64,000 bases of DNA, taken from the NCBI GenBank assembly GCA_026400835.1, contig JAPLOA010000093.1, positions 45,225 through 109,224 of the forward strand. Reading direction: 5' to 3'. The notes below the pieces were generated by a model that had not been told where the DNA came from, did not search any database, and worked only from the letters and a program-made list of their open reading frames with translations. Shown one piece after another: positions 9,676 through 18,849 of this stretch (its first letter is position 1; each line of letters starts with the position of its first letter). The DNA comes from Planctomycetales bacterium (GTDB taxonomy: Bacteria > Planctomycetota > Planctomycetia > Planctomycetales > Planctomycetaceae). The position numbers and the translations under genes were made by a program.

Positions 9676-11070
9676 ATGAATCAATCACAAACACGCCGCG
9701 CATTTTTAAGCCGCGCATCGGGCGGATTCGGAGCCGTCGCGTTGGCCGGTCTGTGCAGCGAACTTCAAGCGGTACCGGACAATCCGCTTGCTGCGCGAAA
9801 CGGCCACCACGCCGCGAAGGCCGACCGAGTCATCTTCCTCTACTCAACCGGCGGCACTTCGCATATCGACACCTTCAATCACCGCCCGAAGCTCATCGCC
9901 GATCATGGTAAGTCCATTACGGCGTCGCGGTGGCTCAATAAATCGGGTGAGTTCAACCGGTTCCTGATTAAGCCACGGTACACTTTCAAGCAATACGGGC
10001 AAAGCGGAACATGGGTCAGCGAACTGTTCCCACACGTTGGTTCGGTCATCGACGATGTGTGTGTGCTCAATGCAATGCACTGCGAGAGTGATGGTCATGA
10101 CAAAGCGACGCTGGCTGCTCACACGGGTTCAGCGCAGTTCGCGCGACCGAGCGCAGGGTCTTGGGTAAGCTATGGACTTGGAACCGTCAATCAGAATCTA
10201 CCATCGTTCGTGGTTCTGGCTCCTGCCGCACCCTACGCAGGCGCACAGACCTGGAGCAGCGACTTCCTTCCTGCCTGCCATCAGGGCACGCACGTCATGC
10301 CGGGGATCGAACCACTGCCGAATATCCGACCACGAAATGCAAACACCGAGCTTCAGAAGATGGAGCTCACTCTGCAGAGACGATTGAATCAATCTCATCT
10401 CGCGGAGCGGGCCGCCGATCAATCGCTCGATGCACGCATTCGATCCTTTGAGACAGCGTTCGGCATGCAGCGTGAAGCTCCGGAGGCGTTTGATCTATCG
10501 CAGGAAACGGAAGACACACTCCGCCTGTATGGGCTGGAGCGCGGCGCGACGAGCGGCTTTGGCTGGCAATGCCTGGTCGCTCGCAGACTGGCAGAACGTG
10601 GCGTGCGGTTCCAGGAGTTAATCGACGTTGGTTCGAGTGGAAACTGGGACTCGCACGGGAATATGGGCGATCATGAGCGTCTTGCAAAAGCGATCGACAA
10701 GCCGATCGCTGGCCTGCTCACCGATCTCAAACAAAGAGGTATGCTGGACCGGACGCTCGTTGTCTGGACGACCGAGTTCGGTCGTACTCCATTCCATCAG
10801 CAGGCGGACCACGCCGGCCGCGAGCACCACAACCTGTGCTTCTCGTCATGGATGGCCGGAGGCGGCGTGACAGGCGGCATCGTCCACGGCCAGTCGGATG
10901 AATATGGCATTCTGACTTCCGAGGACGCGGTTCACACTCACGATCTGCACGCGACGATGCTGCACCTTCTCGGCATCGATCACGAACGTTTGACCTTCCG
11001 CCACGCCGGCCGCGACTTCCGTCTCACCGACGTCCACGGCCGTGTCGTACGCGAGATTATTTCAACCTGA
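9676..11070 (+). CDS. DUF1501 secreted protein
   Basis: Second DUF1501 protein, 464 residues from the ATG at 9676; an upstream TTG at 9661 is less likely because the ATG starts the export signal. The twin-arginine motif is TRRAFLSRASGGFGAVALAG. Family landmarks include LYSTGGTSHIDTFNHRPKL, LYGLERGATSGFGWQCLVARRLAERGVRF, WDSHGNMGDHE and VVWTTEFGRTPFHQ. It directly follows the PSCyt/DUF1549/DUF1553 gene on the same strand, the standard planctomycete pairing. Catalytic activity of the family is not proven. Confidence 0.9.
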   Translation: MNQSQTRRAFLSRASGGFGAVALAGLCSELQAVPDNPLAARNGHHAAKADRVIFLYSTGGTSHIDTFNHRPKLIADHGKSITASRWLNKSGEFNRFLIKPRYTFKQYGQSGTWVSELFPHVGSVIDDVCVLNAMHCESDGHDKATLAAHTGSAQFARPSAGSWVSYGLGTVNQNLPSFVVLAPAAPYAGAQTWSSDFLPACHQGTHVMPGIEPLPNIRPRNANTELQKMELTLQRRLNQSHLAERAADQSLDARIRSFETAFGMQREAPEAFDLSQETEDTLRLYGLERGATSGFGWQCLVARRLAERGVRFQELIDVGSSGNWDSHGNMGDHERLAKAIDKPIAGLLTDLKQRGMLDRTLVVWTTEFGRTPFHQQADHAGREHHNLCFSSWMAGGGVTGGIVHGQSDEYGILTSEDAVHTHDLHATMLHLLGIDHERLTFRHAGRDFRLTDVHGRVVREIIST

Positions 11071-11077
11071 GATCCAG

Positions 11078-12448
11078 TTACTCATCGCCCAGTTTTGTCG
11101 TCATCCCCAACTGGCGAAGTTTCTGTTGAAGGCTCTGACGATGGATTCCAAGACGACGGGCAGCGGCGCTGATGTTCCCCGATTCCTGTTCAAGCGCGTG
11201 GCCAATCGAGGCTCGTTCAAAGTCTTGCGTCACTCGATCACGCGCTTCAGATAGTGGCAGATCGAGGTAAGGCTCCCACTTAAAGGATGTCGACGAAGGC
11301 GACGCGGCGGCGAGACCCAGATCGCGAGCGGTAATCTTTTCGCTGTCACCAAGCGCCGCTGCGGAGGCAATCATCTGCTGCAACTCACGAACATTGCCCG
11401 GCCAGCGATGAGCCATCAAAGCAGCCATCGCGCATTGACTGAATGCCCGTTCGGACGGCAGAAAGGAATTCGCAAGCAGCAGGATGTCCTCCTGACGTTC
11501 TCGCAATGGCGCAACTGTCAGTTCGATTCCCTTGAGACGAAAATACAGATCGTGACGAAACGCTTTGTCCGTGATCGCCTGCTCCAGGTCCTGATGAGTC
11601 GCACTGATGACTCGAACGTTGACTTGAATCCCGTCTTCACTGCCAACGGGCTGAACGATGCCTTCCTGAAGAACTCGCAGCAGTCGGGTTTGGACGGAGG
11701 AGGGCATGTCACCGATCTCATCGAGAAACAATGTGCCTCCATCCGCGCGGCGAAAAACACCTTCGCGGGCTCGATCTGCACCAGTGAAAGCGCCTTTGAC
11801 GTGACCGAAAAGTTCACTCTCGACGAGGTTTTCAGAAACGGCCGCTGTGTTCACAGCAACAAATGGTTTTGACGCACGGGGACTTCTTTGATGCAATTCA
11901 CGAGCAATCAGTTCCTTACCAGTCCCGCTTTCGCCACGGATCAGCACGGACAAGTCTGTTTTGGCTGAACGTTCGATCTGCGTAAACAATCGCTGCATCG
12001 GCCGACTGAAACCGCGAATCGATCCAAACGTCGCACCACTCTCAGAAAGTTGCTGACGAAGCGTTTCCACCTGATTTTGAAGACGCAGTCGATCTTCCGA
12101 GCGTTTGACGATGGCTCGCAGATGGTCGATATCAAAAGGCTTTGTTAAGAAATCGGCAGCACCTCGGCGAATACAATCAACAGCGAGACTGATCGAGTCG
12201 TTCGCGGTCACGACGATGATCTCCGGCATCGGAGAGTCTGACTTTTCTCGCAGATTTGCGAGCACCGTCAAGCCGTCACATTTCGGCATATTAAGATCCA
12301 GAAAGACCAGATCCGGAGTCTTTTCACGGATGACCGACAGCGCCTCATTGCCATCGGGAGCTTCCAGAATTTCTCGGCCGGCCCCCTGCAGCGCGCGAGA
12401 CATCCCGTAACGGGCAGCAGCTTCATCATCGGCCAGCAGAATCTTCAT
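11078..12448 (-). CDS. NtrC-family sigma-54 response regulator
   Basis: Cytoplasmic two-component regulator of 456 residues that should activate sigma-54 promoters. Receiver domain residues 1–120 have the acidic pair D7/D8, phosphoacceptor D51 ([11 protein letters not shown]) and K103 (LTKP). The AAA+ domain has Walker A GESGTGKE at 172–179 and the sigma-54 contact loop GAFTGA at 219–224, followed by [13 protein letters not shown] Fis-type helix-turn-helix ends the protein ([25 protein letters not shown]). The ATG at 12448 is preceded by AGGTGA; an earlier GTG at 12463 overlaps that site. No histidine kinase lies nearby. Its 3' end converges on the DUF1501 gene with a 7-bp gap. Confidence 0.93.
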   Translation of the reverse strand: MKILLADDEAAARYGMSRALQGAGREILEAPDGNEALSVIREKTPDLVFLDLNMPKCDGLTVLANLREKSDSPMPEIIVVTANDSISLAVDCIRRGAADFLTKPFDIDHLRAIVKRSEDRLRLQNQVETLRQQLSESGATFGSIRGFSRPMQRLFTQIERSAKTDLSVLIRGESGTGKELIARELHQRSPRASKPFVAVNTAAVSENLVESELFGHVKGAFTGADRAREGVFRRADGGTLFLDEIGDMPSSVQTRLLRVLQEGIVQPVGSEDGIQVNVRVISATHQDLEQAITDKAFRHDLYFRLKGIELTVAPLRERQEDILLLANSFLPSERAFSQCAMAALMAHRWPGNVRELQQMIASAAALGDSEKITARDLGLAAASPSSTSFKWEPYLDLPLSEARDRVTQDFERASIGHALEQESGNISAAARRLGIHRQSLQQKLRQLGMTTKLGDE

Positions 12449-12632
12449 GAGACGGGATTTCACCTGGCAGCCGGATTTTCCTGTTCGACACCAATCCCTG
12501 CGGGGAAGAGGCCACCGCTTGAATCACTATTGAGCAGGTCTATACTCTGCCGCTGTCAAAGGACAAAGTTTCTGTCTGAACTGTGATCAGCTCAGATTTG
12601 TTCGCACTATACGAAATAACAGAGGAATTACG

Positions 12633-13181
12633 ATGGGTATTCGAATTGGTCAGACAGCTCCCGGGCTGGACCTTGCTCTCCAGGCCTACGATCGCACGAA
12701 GGACAACACTGACAAGCAGTTTCAGGACATGAAGCTGACAGATCTGAAGGGCAAGTGGATTTGCCTGTACTTCTATCCGCTCGACTTCACATTCGTTTGC
12801 CCAACGGAAATCATTGCCTTCGACAAGGCTCTGGGCGAATTCGGCGATCGCAACACCGTCGTGCTGACAGCCAGCACCGACAGCGTGTTTTCACACAAGG
12901 GCTGGTGCGACTCTCACAAGGAACTGGGACAGCTGAAGCATCTGATGATCGGCGACACCAATCATCAGCTTTCTTCAGCCTATGAGGTTCTGGACTGCGG
13001 TAAGGGCATCGCTTACCGCGGAGTTTATCTGATTGACCCAACCGGCGTCCTGCGATGGCTGGCCGTTCATGATCTGGGCGTCGGCCGAAACGTGGACGAA
13101 GTTCTGCGAGTTCTGGACGCGTTGCAGACTGACAAGCTGTGCCCATGCAACTGGAAGCCAGGCCAGTCGACTCTGAACTAG
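12633..13181 (+). CDS. AhpC/TSA-family 2-Cys peroxiredoxin
   Basis: Thiol peroxidase that reduces hydrogen peroxide and organic hydroperoxides in the cytoplasm. 182 residues, typical length. The peroxidatic cysteine is C56 in FYPLDFTFVCPTE, and a C-terminal resolving cysteine lies in LCPCNWKPG (C170, with an extra C172). AGAGGAA precedes the ATG. The gene is divergent from the NtrC-type regulator with 184 bp between starts, so shared control is possible but not shown. A strong intrinsic terminator follows at 13209–13247. No AhpF or thioredoxin partner is adjacent. Confidence 0.93.
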   Translation: MGIRIGQTAPGLDLALQAYDRTKDNTDKQFQDMKLTDLKGKWICLYFYPLDFTFVCPTEIIAFDKALGEFGDRNTVVLTASTDSVFSHKGWCDSHKELGQLKHLMIGDTNHQLSSAYEVLDCGKGIAYRGVYLIDPTGVLRWLAVHDLGVGRNVDEVLRVLDALQTDKLCPCNWKPGQSTLN

Positions 13182-13208
13182 TTGTGCTGATTTTGGCAGA
13201 ATGGATTT

Positions 13209-13247
13209 AAAAGGGCTTCGAAGAGAAATCTTCGAAGCCCTTTTTTT
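13209..13247 (+). terminator. intrinsic terminator of the peroxiredoxin gene
   Basis: A near-perfect stem built from AAGGGCTTCGAAG and CTTCGAAGCCCTT around a short AGAAAT loop, followed by seven T residues. It starts 27 bp after the stop codon and should end transcription of the peroxiredoxin gene. The A-rich left flank could let it work in both directions. Confidence 0.9.
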
Positions 13248-13272
13248 AGATGGCAATCAGTGGTTTTCTCCG

Positions 13273-13401
13273 TTTGGACTGCTGCAGCAGTCCGATCCAC
13301 AGCCTGCTGTGGACAACCGTTCTAAGCCCGGGCCAATGCAAGCCCAAGATTTGTCAGCAGGCTGCCTGAAACAAAGCTGTAGCGGGCTGCAGCAGTCCAA
13401 A
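13273..13401. repeat. terminal-inverted-repeat element, family B copy 1
   Basis: A 129-bp element bounded by a perfect 15-bp inverted repeat, TTTGGACTGCTGCAG at 13273 and its complement ending at 13401. Inside are further palindromes (CCACAGCCTGCTGTGG and CAGCAGGCTGCCTG). A second copy with matching ends and internal motifs is at 56832–56968. This copy lies between convergent genes, just after the peroxiredoxin terminator. Confidence 0.85.
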
Positions 13402-13415
13402 GGGAGTCTGACTTT

Positions 13416-13829
13416 CTAATACAGCAAATCAAACTGCGGATTTCCCGTGATAATCCAGAGCACTACAAAGTGGTGGATCATGTCGCTGATGAACAGTCCG
13501 ATTCCGATCGCAAGCAAGCGAAATGACGATTTCGGGAATCGCTGTTCCAGCCAGAACGCCAGGCCCACACAGGCAATACCGATATAGCTGTGATGAATAC
13601 GCAGACCCATCGTCAATCGGCCAATAGAAGAGGCCGTGTCACGAGTTGACTCCAGCGCAAAACCAAATCGAAACACACACGTCACAACTTCAAAGGCAAC
13701 CGCCCAGATTAGTCCCTGGAAGTTAACTTCTCGCAGCGAAAAGGTCTTTTCAGATCTTAACTCGCGTGTGACGAACGTCTCGATTGCCGGAAGAGAAGTT
13801 GATGTTTTCAAGAATAGTTTCACAGGCAA
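13416..13829 (-). CDS. small membrane protein, unknown function
   Basis: Not recognised. About 137 residues with three or four hydrophobic segments (LIWAVAFEVVTCVFRFGFAL, SYIGIACVGLAFWLE, LLAIGIGLFISDMIHHFVVLW). Histidine pairs in IHHSYIG and MIHHF lie near membrane boundaries and could bind metal, which is inference. The start is uncertain: the frame opens with TTG at 13829 or GTG at 13823, and no strong ribosome site is visible. It begins 15 bp after the degenerate receiver gene on the same strand, so the two are probably cotranscribed. Confidence 0.6.
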   Translation of the reverse strand: MPVKLFLKTSTSLPAIETFVTRELRSEKTFSLREVNFQGLIWAVAFEVVTCVFRFGFALESTRDTASSIGRLTMGLRIHHSYIGIACVGLAFWLEQRFPKSSFRLLAIGIGLFISDMIHHFVVLWIITGNPQFDLLY

Positions 13830-13843
13830 AAGGTACGCAAGTT

Positions 13844-14218
13844 TCAGGCTTCCAGAATTGCAGCAAGACGAGTCCTGGTTTCGGGGCGATTCAATTCTGC
13901 TTTTCCGAATCCGTAAACAGCTCCCATCTCCACGGCCTTCTGTTGCCAGTCCGCATAGTTGGACACCAGCATCACAGGAACAACAGACTTTGAGCCACCA
14001 CGGATGCGAGTAAGGATCTCAAGTCCGTCGCTACCGTCAGCATCCAGTTTGCGATTAATCAGTACAAGATCCACGGGATTCGCTTCCAGCACCGCAATCG
14101 CCTGATCGGGTAAGTCGGCCGTCAAAACACTCACATCAAACTGCGACTTCAAATAATACCCAATCGCAGCCGTGTCCGGACGACATTGACCAATACTTAA
14201 CACCGTTTTCTGGCTCAT
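13844..14218 (-). CDS. degenerate response-regulator receiver protein
   Basis: Stand-alone receiver-like domain of 124 residues, no output domain. The fold pattern is clear (VDLVLINRKLDADGSDGLE, VVPVMLVSNYADWQQKAVEMGA, GFGKAEL). The usual phosphoacceptor position, DLVLLD in relatives, reads DLVLIN, so the aspartate is asparagine. The N-terminal acidic pair is also absent (VLSIGQCRPD). It is therefore a likely pseudo-receiver that signals without phosphorylation. The ATG at 14218 has an AAGGAAAG site; the upstream extension to 14311 is rejected. A small membrane protein gene follows directly. Confidence 0.8.
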   Translation of the reverse strand: MSQKTVLSIGQCRPDTAAIGYYLKSQFDVSVLTADLPDQAIAVLEANPVDLVLINRKLDADGSDGLEILTRIRGGSKSVVPVMLVSNYADWQQKAVEMGAVYGFGKAELNRPETRTRLAAILEA

Positions 14219-14699
14219 CAGCGTTCTTTCCTTTTTTGTTCTGACACTGCAAATCCGGCAGCAATTCTCGCCTCGTAGTATCAAAGAATTGTAGACATAA
14301 GATTTCCTCAACGACAGTGAGCCATTCGTTGAAGCAAACCTACGCCATTGCTTTGACCACGGGCTGTTCCCTGCGGCGAAAGCTGCCGGTTGATGATAAG
14401 TCAGTCGCTGCGATCAATCGATGCACAGATCACCAGCGCAGTTAACTGTGATGCAATCGATTCCATCGACACATCCGGCGGTCGTTGTCATCACACTCGG
14501 AAAGGCTCCCCAGAAAACCGGTTTCAGGTCTTGAATGCCCTCCGATGATGTGATGCGGGGATTTGTCGCTGGGCTCCTGGGTCATTAGATTCAGACCAGG
14601 CGAAAATGATGCGGTGACTGGAGTCTGTCGCACGTCCTCACAACATGGATGGAAACCTTGTCGTCGCCCACTTTGCGACAGGGCATCACGGAGGAATCT
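14219..14699. other. intergenic region between divergent genes
   Basis: Gap of 481 bp between the receiver gene and the export lipoprotein gene. I see no convincing gene. Near 14417–14468 two related AATCGAT-containing stretches (CAATCGATGCACAG and GATGCAATCGATT) flank a CAGTTAACTG palindrome, which may be a regulatory site. The EPS-type gene has a strong GGAGGAA just before its start at 14700. Confidence 0.4.
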
Positions 14700-15836
14700 A
14701 TGGTACCGGCACATTTTGTCTGGACTCTGCGGCTTCGGTCGTGTACCGCAACCGCGCTCGCTCTGCTCCTCTGCGCCGGACTCAGTGGATGTGCCTCATG
14801 GACTTCCGGTAAGTCGAAAGATAACTTTCAGTCTGAAAACTGTGCCTCAAGCACTGCGGGGTATGGCATGGCGTGCGAAGCTCCAAGAGAGCTTCGCAAA
14901 GTCTCACTGCCGGAATACATGATCGAGCCACCAGACGTGCTCCTGATTGAATCCGTCAACAATATTCGTCCGTCGTTTGCACCAGTGCGAGCTGGCGAGA
15001 CACTGATTGTTCAGGTCAACCGGACAATTCCTGTTGGGCAGATCGAGGATCCTGTTTCTGCTCAGTTCAAGCAGATCAACGGACTTTATGTCATTGGAAC
15101 GGATGGATATCTGAATCTTGGACCAGAATACGGGAAGGTCCTGGTCGCTGATCAGCCGCTTGATGAAATCCAGCGACGTGTTGATGAACACTTGCGACAG
15201 ATCCTGACCGATCCCCAGGTACTGGTCACTCTTCCGATGCCTCAGAACAAGCAGTTCATCGCCGGACCTCACCTGGTTCGTCCGGATGGCACAGTTGGAC
15301 TTGGCGTCTACGGCAGTGTGTACGTCACCGGGATGACACTGCAGCAGGCGAAGCATACATTGGAACAACATCTAAGCCAGCATATTCATCGCCCGGAAAT
15401 CTCCATTGATATTCTGGCCTACAACAGCAAAGTCTACTACGTCATCACGGACGGTGGTGGAGCTGGTGAGCAGGTCTATCGAATTCCGGCTACTGGTAAC
15501 GAAACGGTTCTGGATGCTATTGCTGGCGTGAATGGACTTCCTGCTGTTGCTTCGAAAGCGTCAATCTGGATTGCGCGACCGTCACCAGATCCCTACGGAC
15601 CGGATCAGATTCTGAAAGTTGACTGGAATGCGATTGCTCAGGGCGCTCAGACAACAACAAACTATCAGATGCTGCCGGGTGACCGGCTGTACGTGAAAGC
15701 CTCACCGCTGATCATCATGAGCACAAAAGTGGCTAAACTCACGGCTCCGTTTGAGCGGATGCTGGGCTTCACGATTCTGGGTAACGGTGCGGTACAAAAC
15801 CTGTCCGGGAAAAACAACAACGGTGGTGGATTCTGA
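14700..15836 (+). CDS. Wza-like polysaccharide export lipoprotein
   Basis: Outer-membrane polysaccharide export protein (Poly_export/SLBB family), 378 residues. The ATG at 14700 follows GGAGGAA and starts a lipoprotein signal with lipobox LSGC (ALALLLCAGLSGCASW). The polysaccharide export domain begins near YMIEPPDVLLIE and includes GLYVIGTDGYLNLGPEYG; SLBB-type repeats follow (GPHLVRPDGTVGLGVYGSVYVTG and a C-terminal MLPGDRLYVK). Family members form the outer-membrane channel for capsule or exopolysaccharide. No glycosyltransferase or Wzc-like kinase is adjacent. Its stop overlaps the next start by one base (TGATG), so the two are translationally coupled. Confidence 0.88.
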   Translation: MVPAHFVWTLRLRSCTATALALLLCAGLSGCASWTSGKSKDNFQSENCASSTAGYGMACEAPRELRKVSLPEYMIEPPDVLLIESVNNIRPSFAPVRAGETLIVQVNRTIPVGQIEDPVSAQFKQINGLYVIGTDGYLNLGPEYGKVLVADQPLDEIQRRVDEHLRQILTDPQVLVTLPMPQNKQFIAGPHLVRPDGTVGLGVYGSVYVTGMTLQQAKHTLEQHLSQHIHRPEISIDILAYNSKVYYVITDGGGAGEQVYRIPATGNETVLDAIAGVNGLPAVASKASIWIARPSPDPYGPDQILKVDWNAIAQGAQTTTNYQMLPGDRLYVKASPLIIMSTKVAKLTAPFERMLGFTILGNGAVQNLSGKNNNGGGF

Positions 15837-16501
15837 TGATCAACCTAGGACCTTCATTCCAGACGTTTGGCCTTTTGCTGTCGTTCTGTATTGCCGTTCC
15901 GGCATCAGCGCAGGTTGGAGGCATGAACGGCCCGGGCAATGCTCCGACGTTCAGCCCCTACATCAACTTATTGCGTGAAGGCGGTGGTGTTGGGCAGAAC
16001 TATTTTGGATTGGTAAGACCGCAGGTCGACTTTGCTCAGCAGAACCAAATGCTTGGGCAAAATATCAATGCCCTGCAGGCCAATCAGATGCAGCCGGGGC
16101 GCATGGCGGGAGGAATTGGTTACACGCAGCTCGGTGCGACAGGGCATCCTGTGATGTTCGGCAGTATTAACGGAGGCCGGTTTCAGGGCGGCTACAACGG
16201 CGTGGCCGGTGGTGGTGGCTTTGGAGGAGGCGGGATGCAGGGCGGATTTGGCGGCGGAGCCATGGGCGGCGGTGCAATGGGTGGATTTGGCGGAGCAGGC
16301 GGCGGCGGTGCCATGGGTGGGGGATTTGGTGGTGGCGGCGCTGTTCAAGGCGGCGGTATGAATGGTGGCTTCAATCCGATGGGAGCGATGCAATTGAATG
16401 GTCCCGGTGGCGCTGGCAATGGTTTCAGTGGCGTATCGGGCCATATGGCTCAGTTCGGTGGAATCGGCAATCAGTATCGTGGTACGGGACAAGGACAGTA
16501 A
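15836..16501 (+). CDS. glycine-rich secreted protein
   Basis: Unrecognised protein of 221 residues with an N-terminal signal peptide (LLLSFCIAVPASAQ). The middle is a low-complexity tract, about residues 120–190, made of GGG, GGF and GGAM units; the rest is rich in glycine, asparagine and glutamine. Such sequence suggests an extended surface or matrix protein rather than an enzyme. It overlaps the stop codon of the export lipoprotein gene, which suggests a linked role at the cell surface. Function not assignable. Confidence 0.75.
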   Translation: MINLGPSFQTFGLLLSFCIAVPASAQVGGMNGPGNAPTFSPYINLLREGGGVGQNYFGLVRPQVDFAQQNQMLGQNINALQANQMQPGRMAGGIGYTQLGATGHPVMFGSINGGRFQGGYNGVAGGGGFGGGGMQGGFGGGAMGGGAMGGFGGAGGGGAMGGGFGGGGAVQGGGMNGGFNPMGAMQLNGPGGAGNGFSGVSGHMAQFGGIGNQYRGTGQGQ

Positions 16502-16567
16502 TCCACATCAGTCGACAAGCGTGGACAACTCAGTCTTCGCTCCTCAAATGTTCAAGGATCGAACAAC

Positions 16568-17605
16568 ATGCGTTCTCGGACGATCAAGCAACTGTTTGCC
16601 GCCGCTTCTGTCGGATCCATAATTCTGGTGTCGGCAATGCCAGTGAATGCGGGCAGGATGTTCAAGGATGAACCATCACGTCCTCATACTTTTGCGGGAT
16701 GCCAACCTGCGTGGGGCTATAATCAAACATGCTGGCAGCGATTTCCTGCACTGCCTCCCTGTGATTCCAATGGCAACTGCTACGGGCAGCCGTCCGACGG
16801 TGCGACGAGCTATGATCACTCAGGCAGTGTTTATGCTCCGCAACACCACGAGGCAGTCGTCGACCCGAGCTTTTCAGGAGTGCCGCAAACTCAGCCAGGC
16901 CCTAACTCGCATCAGATGTTCGTGCCAAATCATGGAACTGCGAACTCTTCGACCGAGCTGCGTAATGGAACGCCAATGGGCAATCCGACAATTCAAGCTC
17001 CGCTACACCAATACAGTTCGCCTCCGCAAACTCAGACATTGGACTCACTGGTGCCCTCGGTAGACCAGCCTTCTCAACAAGTACCTCCAGCGCCGTCAGG
17101 GTCATTGGCTCTGCCTCCACTGCCTGCTCCGCCGGACGCAATACCCGCAACGCCCGGACAGACTCGTTTTCAGCCCCAGTATGAGCAGTTGATGCCAGGA
17201 CCCGATGGTCGTTTGAACACGTCCACTGCAATGAATCGCAATCAGGGATACAGTTCCGGGGCCAGCCGTTATGGCCAAATCAATCGACCTGTCTCATCAC
17301 AGCAGATTCCGACGCCATCTATGCCGAGACGAACCGGTCCGCCAGTTCAATTTGCTGACGCCGTCACAAGCCTCGGAAATCAACAGAATCATCGCTCTAC
17401 GCATACTGTTGGAACCGCTGACCGACCCGCCAGCTCCAGAAATAACAATCCGTCAGGAACGCTGGCACGACCAGTCTCGCAAAGTCACAACATGCTTCCC
17501 GCGAACTCCTCACGGTATGGAGTGACCCGTCCTGCGGCCGACGTCTCGACGGCTCCGGCTATCGTTGTCGAACCGTTGCGAAAAACTCCGGGAAGTTATC
17601 GATAG
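16568..17605 (+). CDS. Pro/Ser/Gln-rich secreted protein
   Basis: Unrecognised 345-residue protein. A signal peptide is visible (LFAAASVGSIILVSAMPVNAG). The early mature part contains four cysteines (GCQPAWGYNQTCW, PPCDSNGNCYG) that could form disulfides. The remainder is disordered and rich in proline, serine, glutamine and asparagine. It is third in a row after the export lipoprotein and the glycine-rich protein, 66 bp from the latter, so a shared envelope function is plausible. No domain is recognised. Confidence 0.7.
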   Translation: MRSRTIKQLFAAASVGSIILVSAMPVNAGRMFKDEPSRPHTFAGCQPAWGYNQTCWQRFPALPPCDSNGNCYGQPSDGATSYDHSGSVYAPQHHEAVVDPSFSGVPQTQPGPNSHQMFVPNHGTANSSTELRNGTPMGNPTIQAPLHQYSSPPQTQTLDSLVPSVDQPSQQVPPAPSGSLALPPLPAPPDAIPATPGQTRFQPQYEQLMPGPDGRLNTSTAMNRNQGYSSGASRYGQINRPVSSQQIPTPSMPRRTGPPVQFADAVTSLGNQQNHRSTHTVGTADRPASSRNNNPSGTLARPVSQSHNMLPANSSRYGVTRPAADVSTAPAIVVEPLRKTPGSYR

Positions 17606-17620
17606 CTGCCATTGTTTCTG

Positions 17621-18580
17621 ATGTCTGAATTTCCACTGACTACTGAGTGCATTGTCGAAGCCTACCTTTCAGGGGTTCGAATCGACTCGTTCCTTTCGAA
17701 ACATCTCCGCAACTACACGTCGTGGCGCATTAATCGAATGGTGACGGCCGGTCTGGCGAAGATCGATGATCAACCAGCCGCCCCTGAAGACCGTGTCTTT
17801 CGAGGCCAGCGTGTTTCCCTTCGGCTGGTTGAGCCTCCGGACAAGTTGCTGGATCCGGAACCGATCCTTGTCCCGGTTGTCTACGAAGATCCATGGCTGA
17901 TCGTTGTCGATAAACCCGCCGGCCTAGTTGCACATCCGGTGGGAGATTTTCAGGACGGGACTCTTTCCAATGTCCTCCAGAGTCATCTGGATCGGCAGAC
18001 TGCCCTCAGAGGACTTCTTCGGCCCGGTGTCGTCCATCGCCTGGATCGCATGACCAGTGGCCTGATTGTCACGGCCAAGGAGCATTTGGCTCATCGACTT
18101 TTGTCGATCGACTTCCAGCAGGGGAAGTTATCCAAGTCGTACGTGGCCCTGATTGAGGGTCGTCCGGATTTTGAAACTCGCATCCTCGACTTTTCAATCG
18201 GACAACGCCCCGGAGGCAACAGCGTTCTGATGTCGGCGAGGGCGGACGCAAAGAACGCAAGGCCTGCGAAGACTCGAGTCACCGTCGTCGAAAGATTTGA
18301 TCGTTACTCAATGGTTGAATGTGTTCTGTTTACCGGGCGGAATCATCAGATTCGAGTCCACCTGTCTCACATCGGTCATCCGATTTTGGGCGACGAGTAT
18401 TACGGTCCGCATGGCACAATCAAACAGGCTCCGAGATTTGATGGCGATGATCCAACTGAAGAGCGACATGCTTTGCATGCTGCGTCTCTTGGGTTCTTTC
18501 ACCCCATTCTTCGGGAATGGATGCAGTTTCGAACTTCTCCACCAGCCGATTTCTGGGCGCTGGCCGATTCGCTTTCCTGA
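17621..18580 (+). CDS. RluA-family 23S rRNA/tRNA pseudouridine synthase
   Basis: Converts specific uridines in structured RNA to pseudouridine. About 319 residues. An S4-like RNA-binding domain opens the protein (GVRIDSFLSKHLRNYTSWRINRMV). The catalytic motif is HRLDRMTSGLIVTAK with its aspartate, preceded by IVVDKPAGLVAHP and followed by the C-terminal GRNHQIRVHLSHIGHPILGDEYYG. I prefer the ATG at 17621 to a TTG at 17612. It starts 16 bp after the secreted protein gene. The exact target (RluD-, RluC- or RluA-type) cannot be decided. Confidence 0.9.
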   Translation: MSEFPLTTECIVEAYLSGVRIDSFLSKHLRNYTSWRINRMVTAGLAKIDDQPAAPEDRVFRGQRVSLRLVEPPDKLLDPEPILVPVVYEDPWLIVVDKPAGLVAHPVGDFQDGTLSNVLQSHLDRQTALRGLLRPGVVHRLDRMTSGLIVTAKEHLAHRLLSIDFQQGKLSKSYVALIEGRPDFETRILDFSIGQRPGGNSVLMSARADAKNARPAKTRVTVVERFDRYSMVECVLFTGRNHQIRVHLSHIGHPILGDEYYGPHGTIKQAPRFDGDDPTEERHALHAASLGFFHPILREWMQFRTSPPADFWALADSLS

Positions 18581-18608
18581 AACGGCCTGAGACCCGTTGA
18601 TTTCGTGC

Positions 18609-18676
18609 GTAGTGCCGACTTTAGTCGGCATTGTTGCCCAAATTTCCAACGGAATGCCGGCTGAAGCCAGCACTAC
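18609..18676. repeat. intergenic inverted repeat (GTAGTGC type)
   Basis: Arms 18609–18632 and 18652–18676 form an imperfect inverted repeat: GTAGTGCCGACTTTAGTCGG and the complement of GCCGGCTGAAGCCAGCACTAC. Each arm is itself a small hairpin. It lies after the pseudouridine synthase gene. No T-run follows. The rest of the gap up to 18849 shows no gene. Confidence 0.75.
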
Positions 18677-18849
18677 AAGCGGCACGGTGACTGTTTCAGC
18701 ACGCCGCTCGAGGCTGACAGCAGCTGAGTACGCTCGACTACAAGAGCGGCAACGCCATCCATTACGTTTTTTCCGCTTCACTGAGTTCCTCCGACGTCGC
18801 CGCCCAAGTCTCACTGTTATTTTTTTCCGAATTTCGGCAAGCTACGGTC

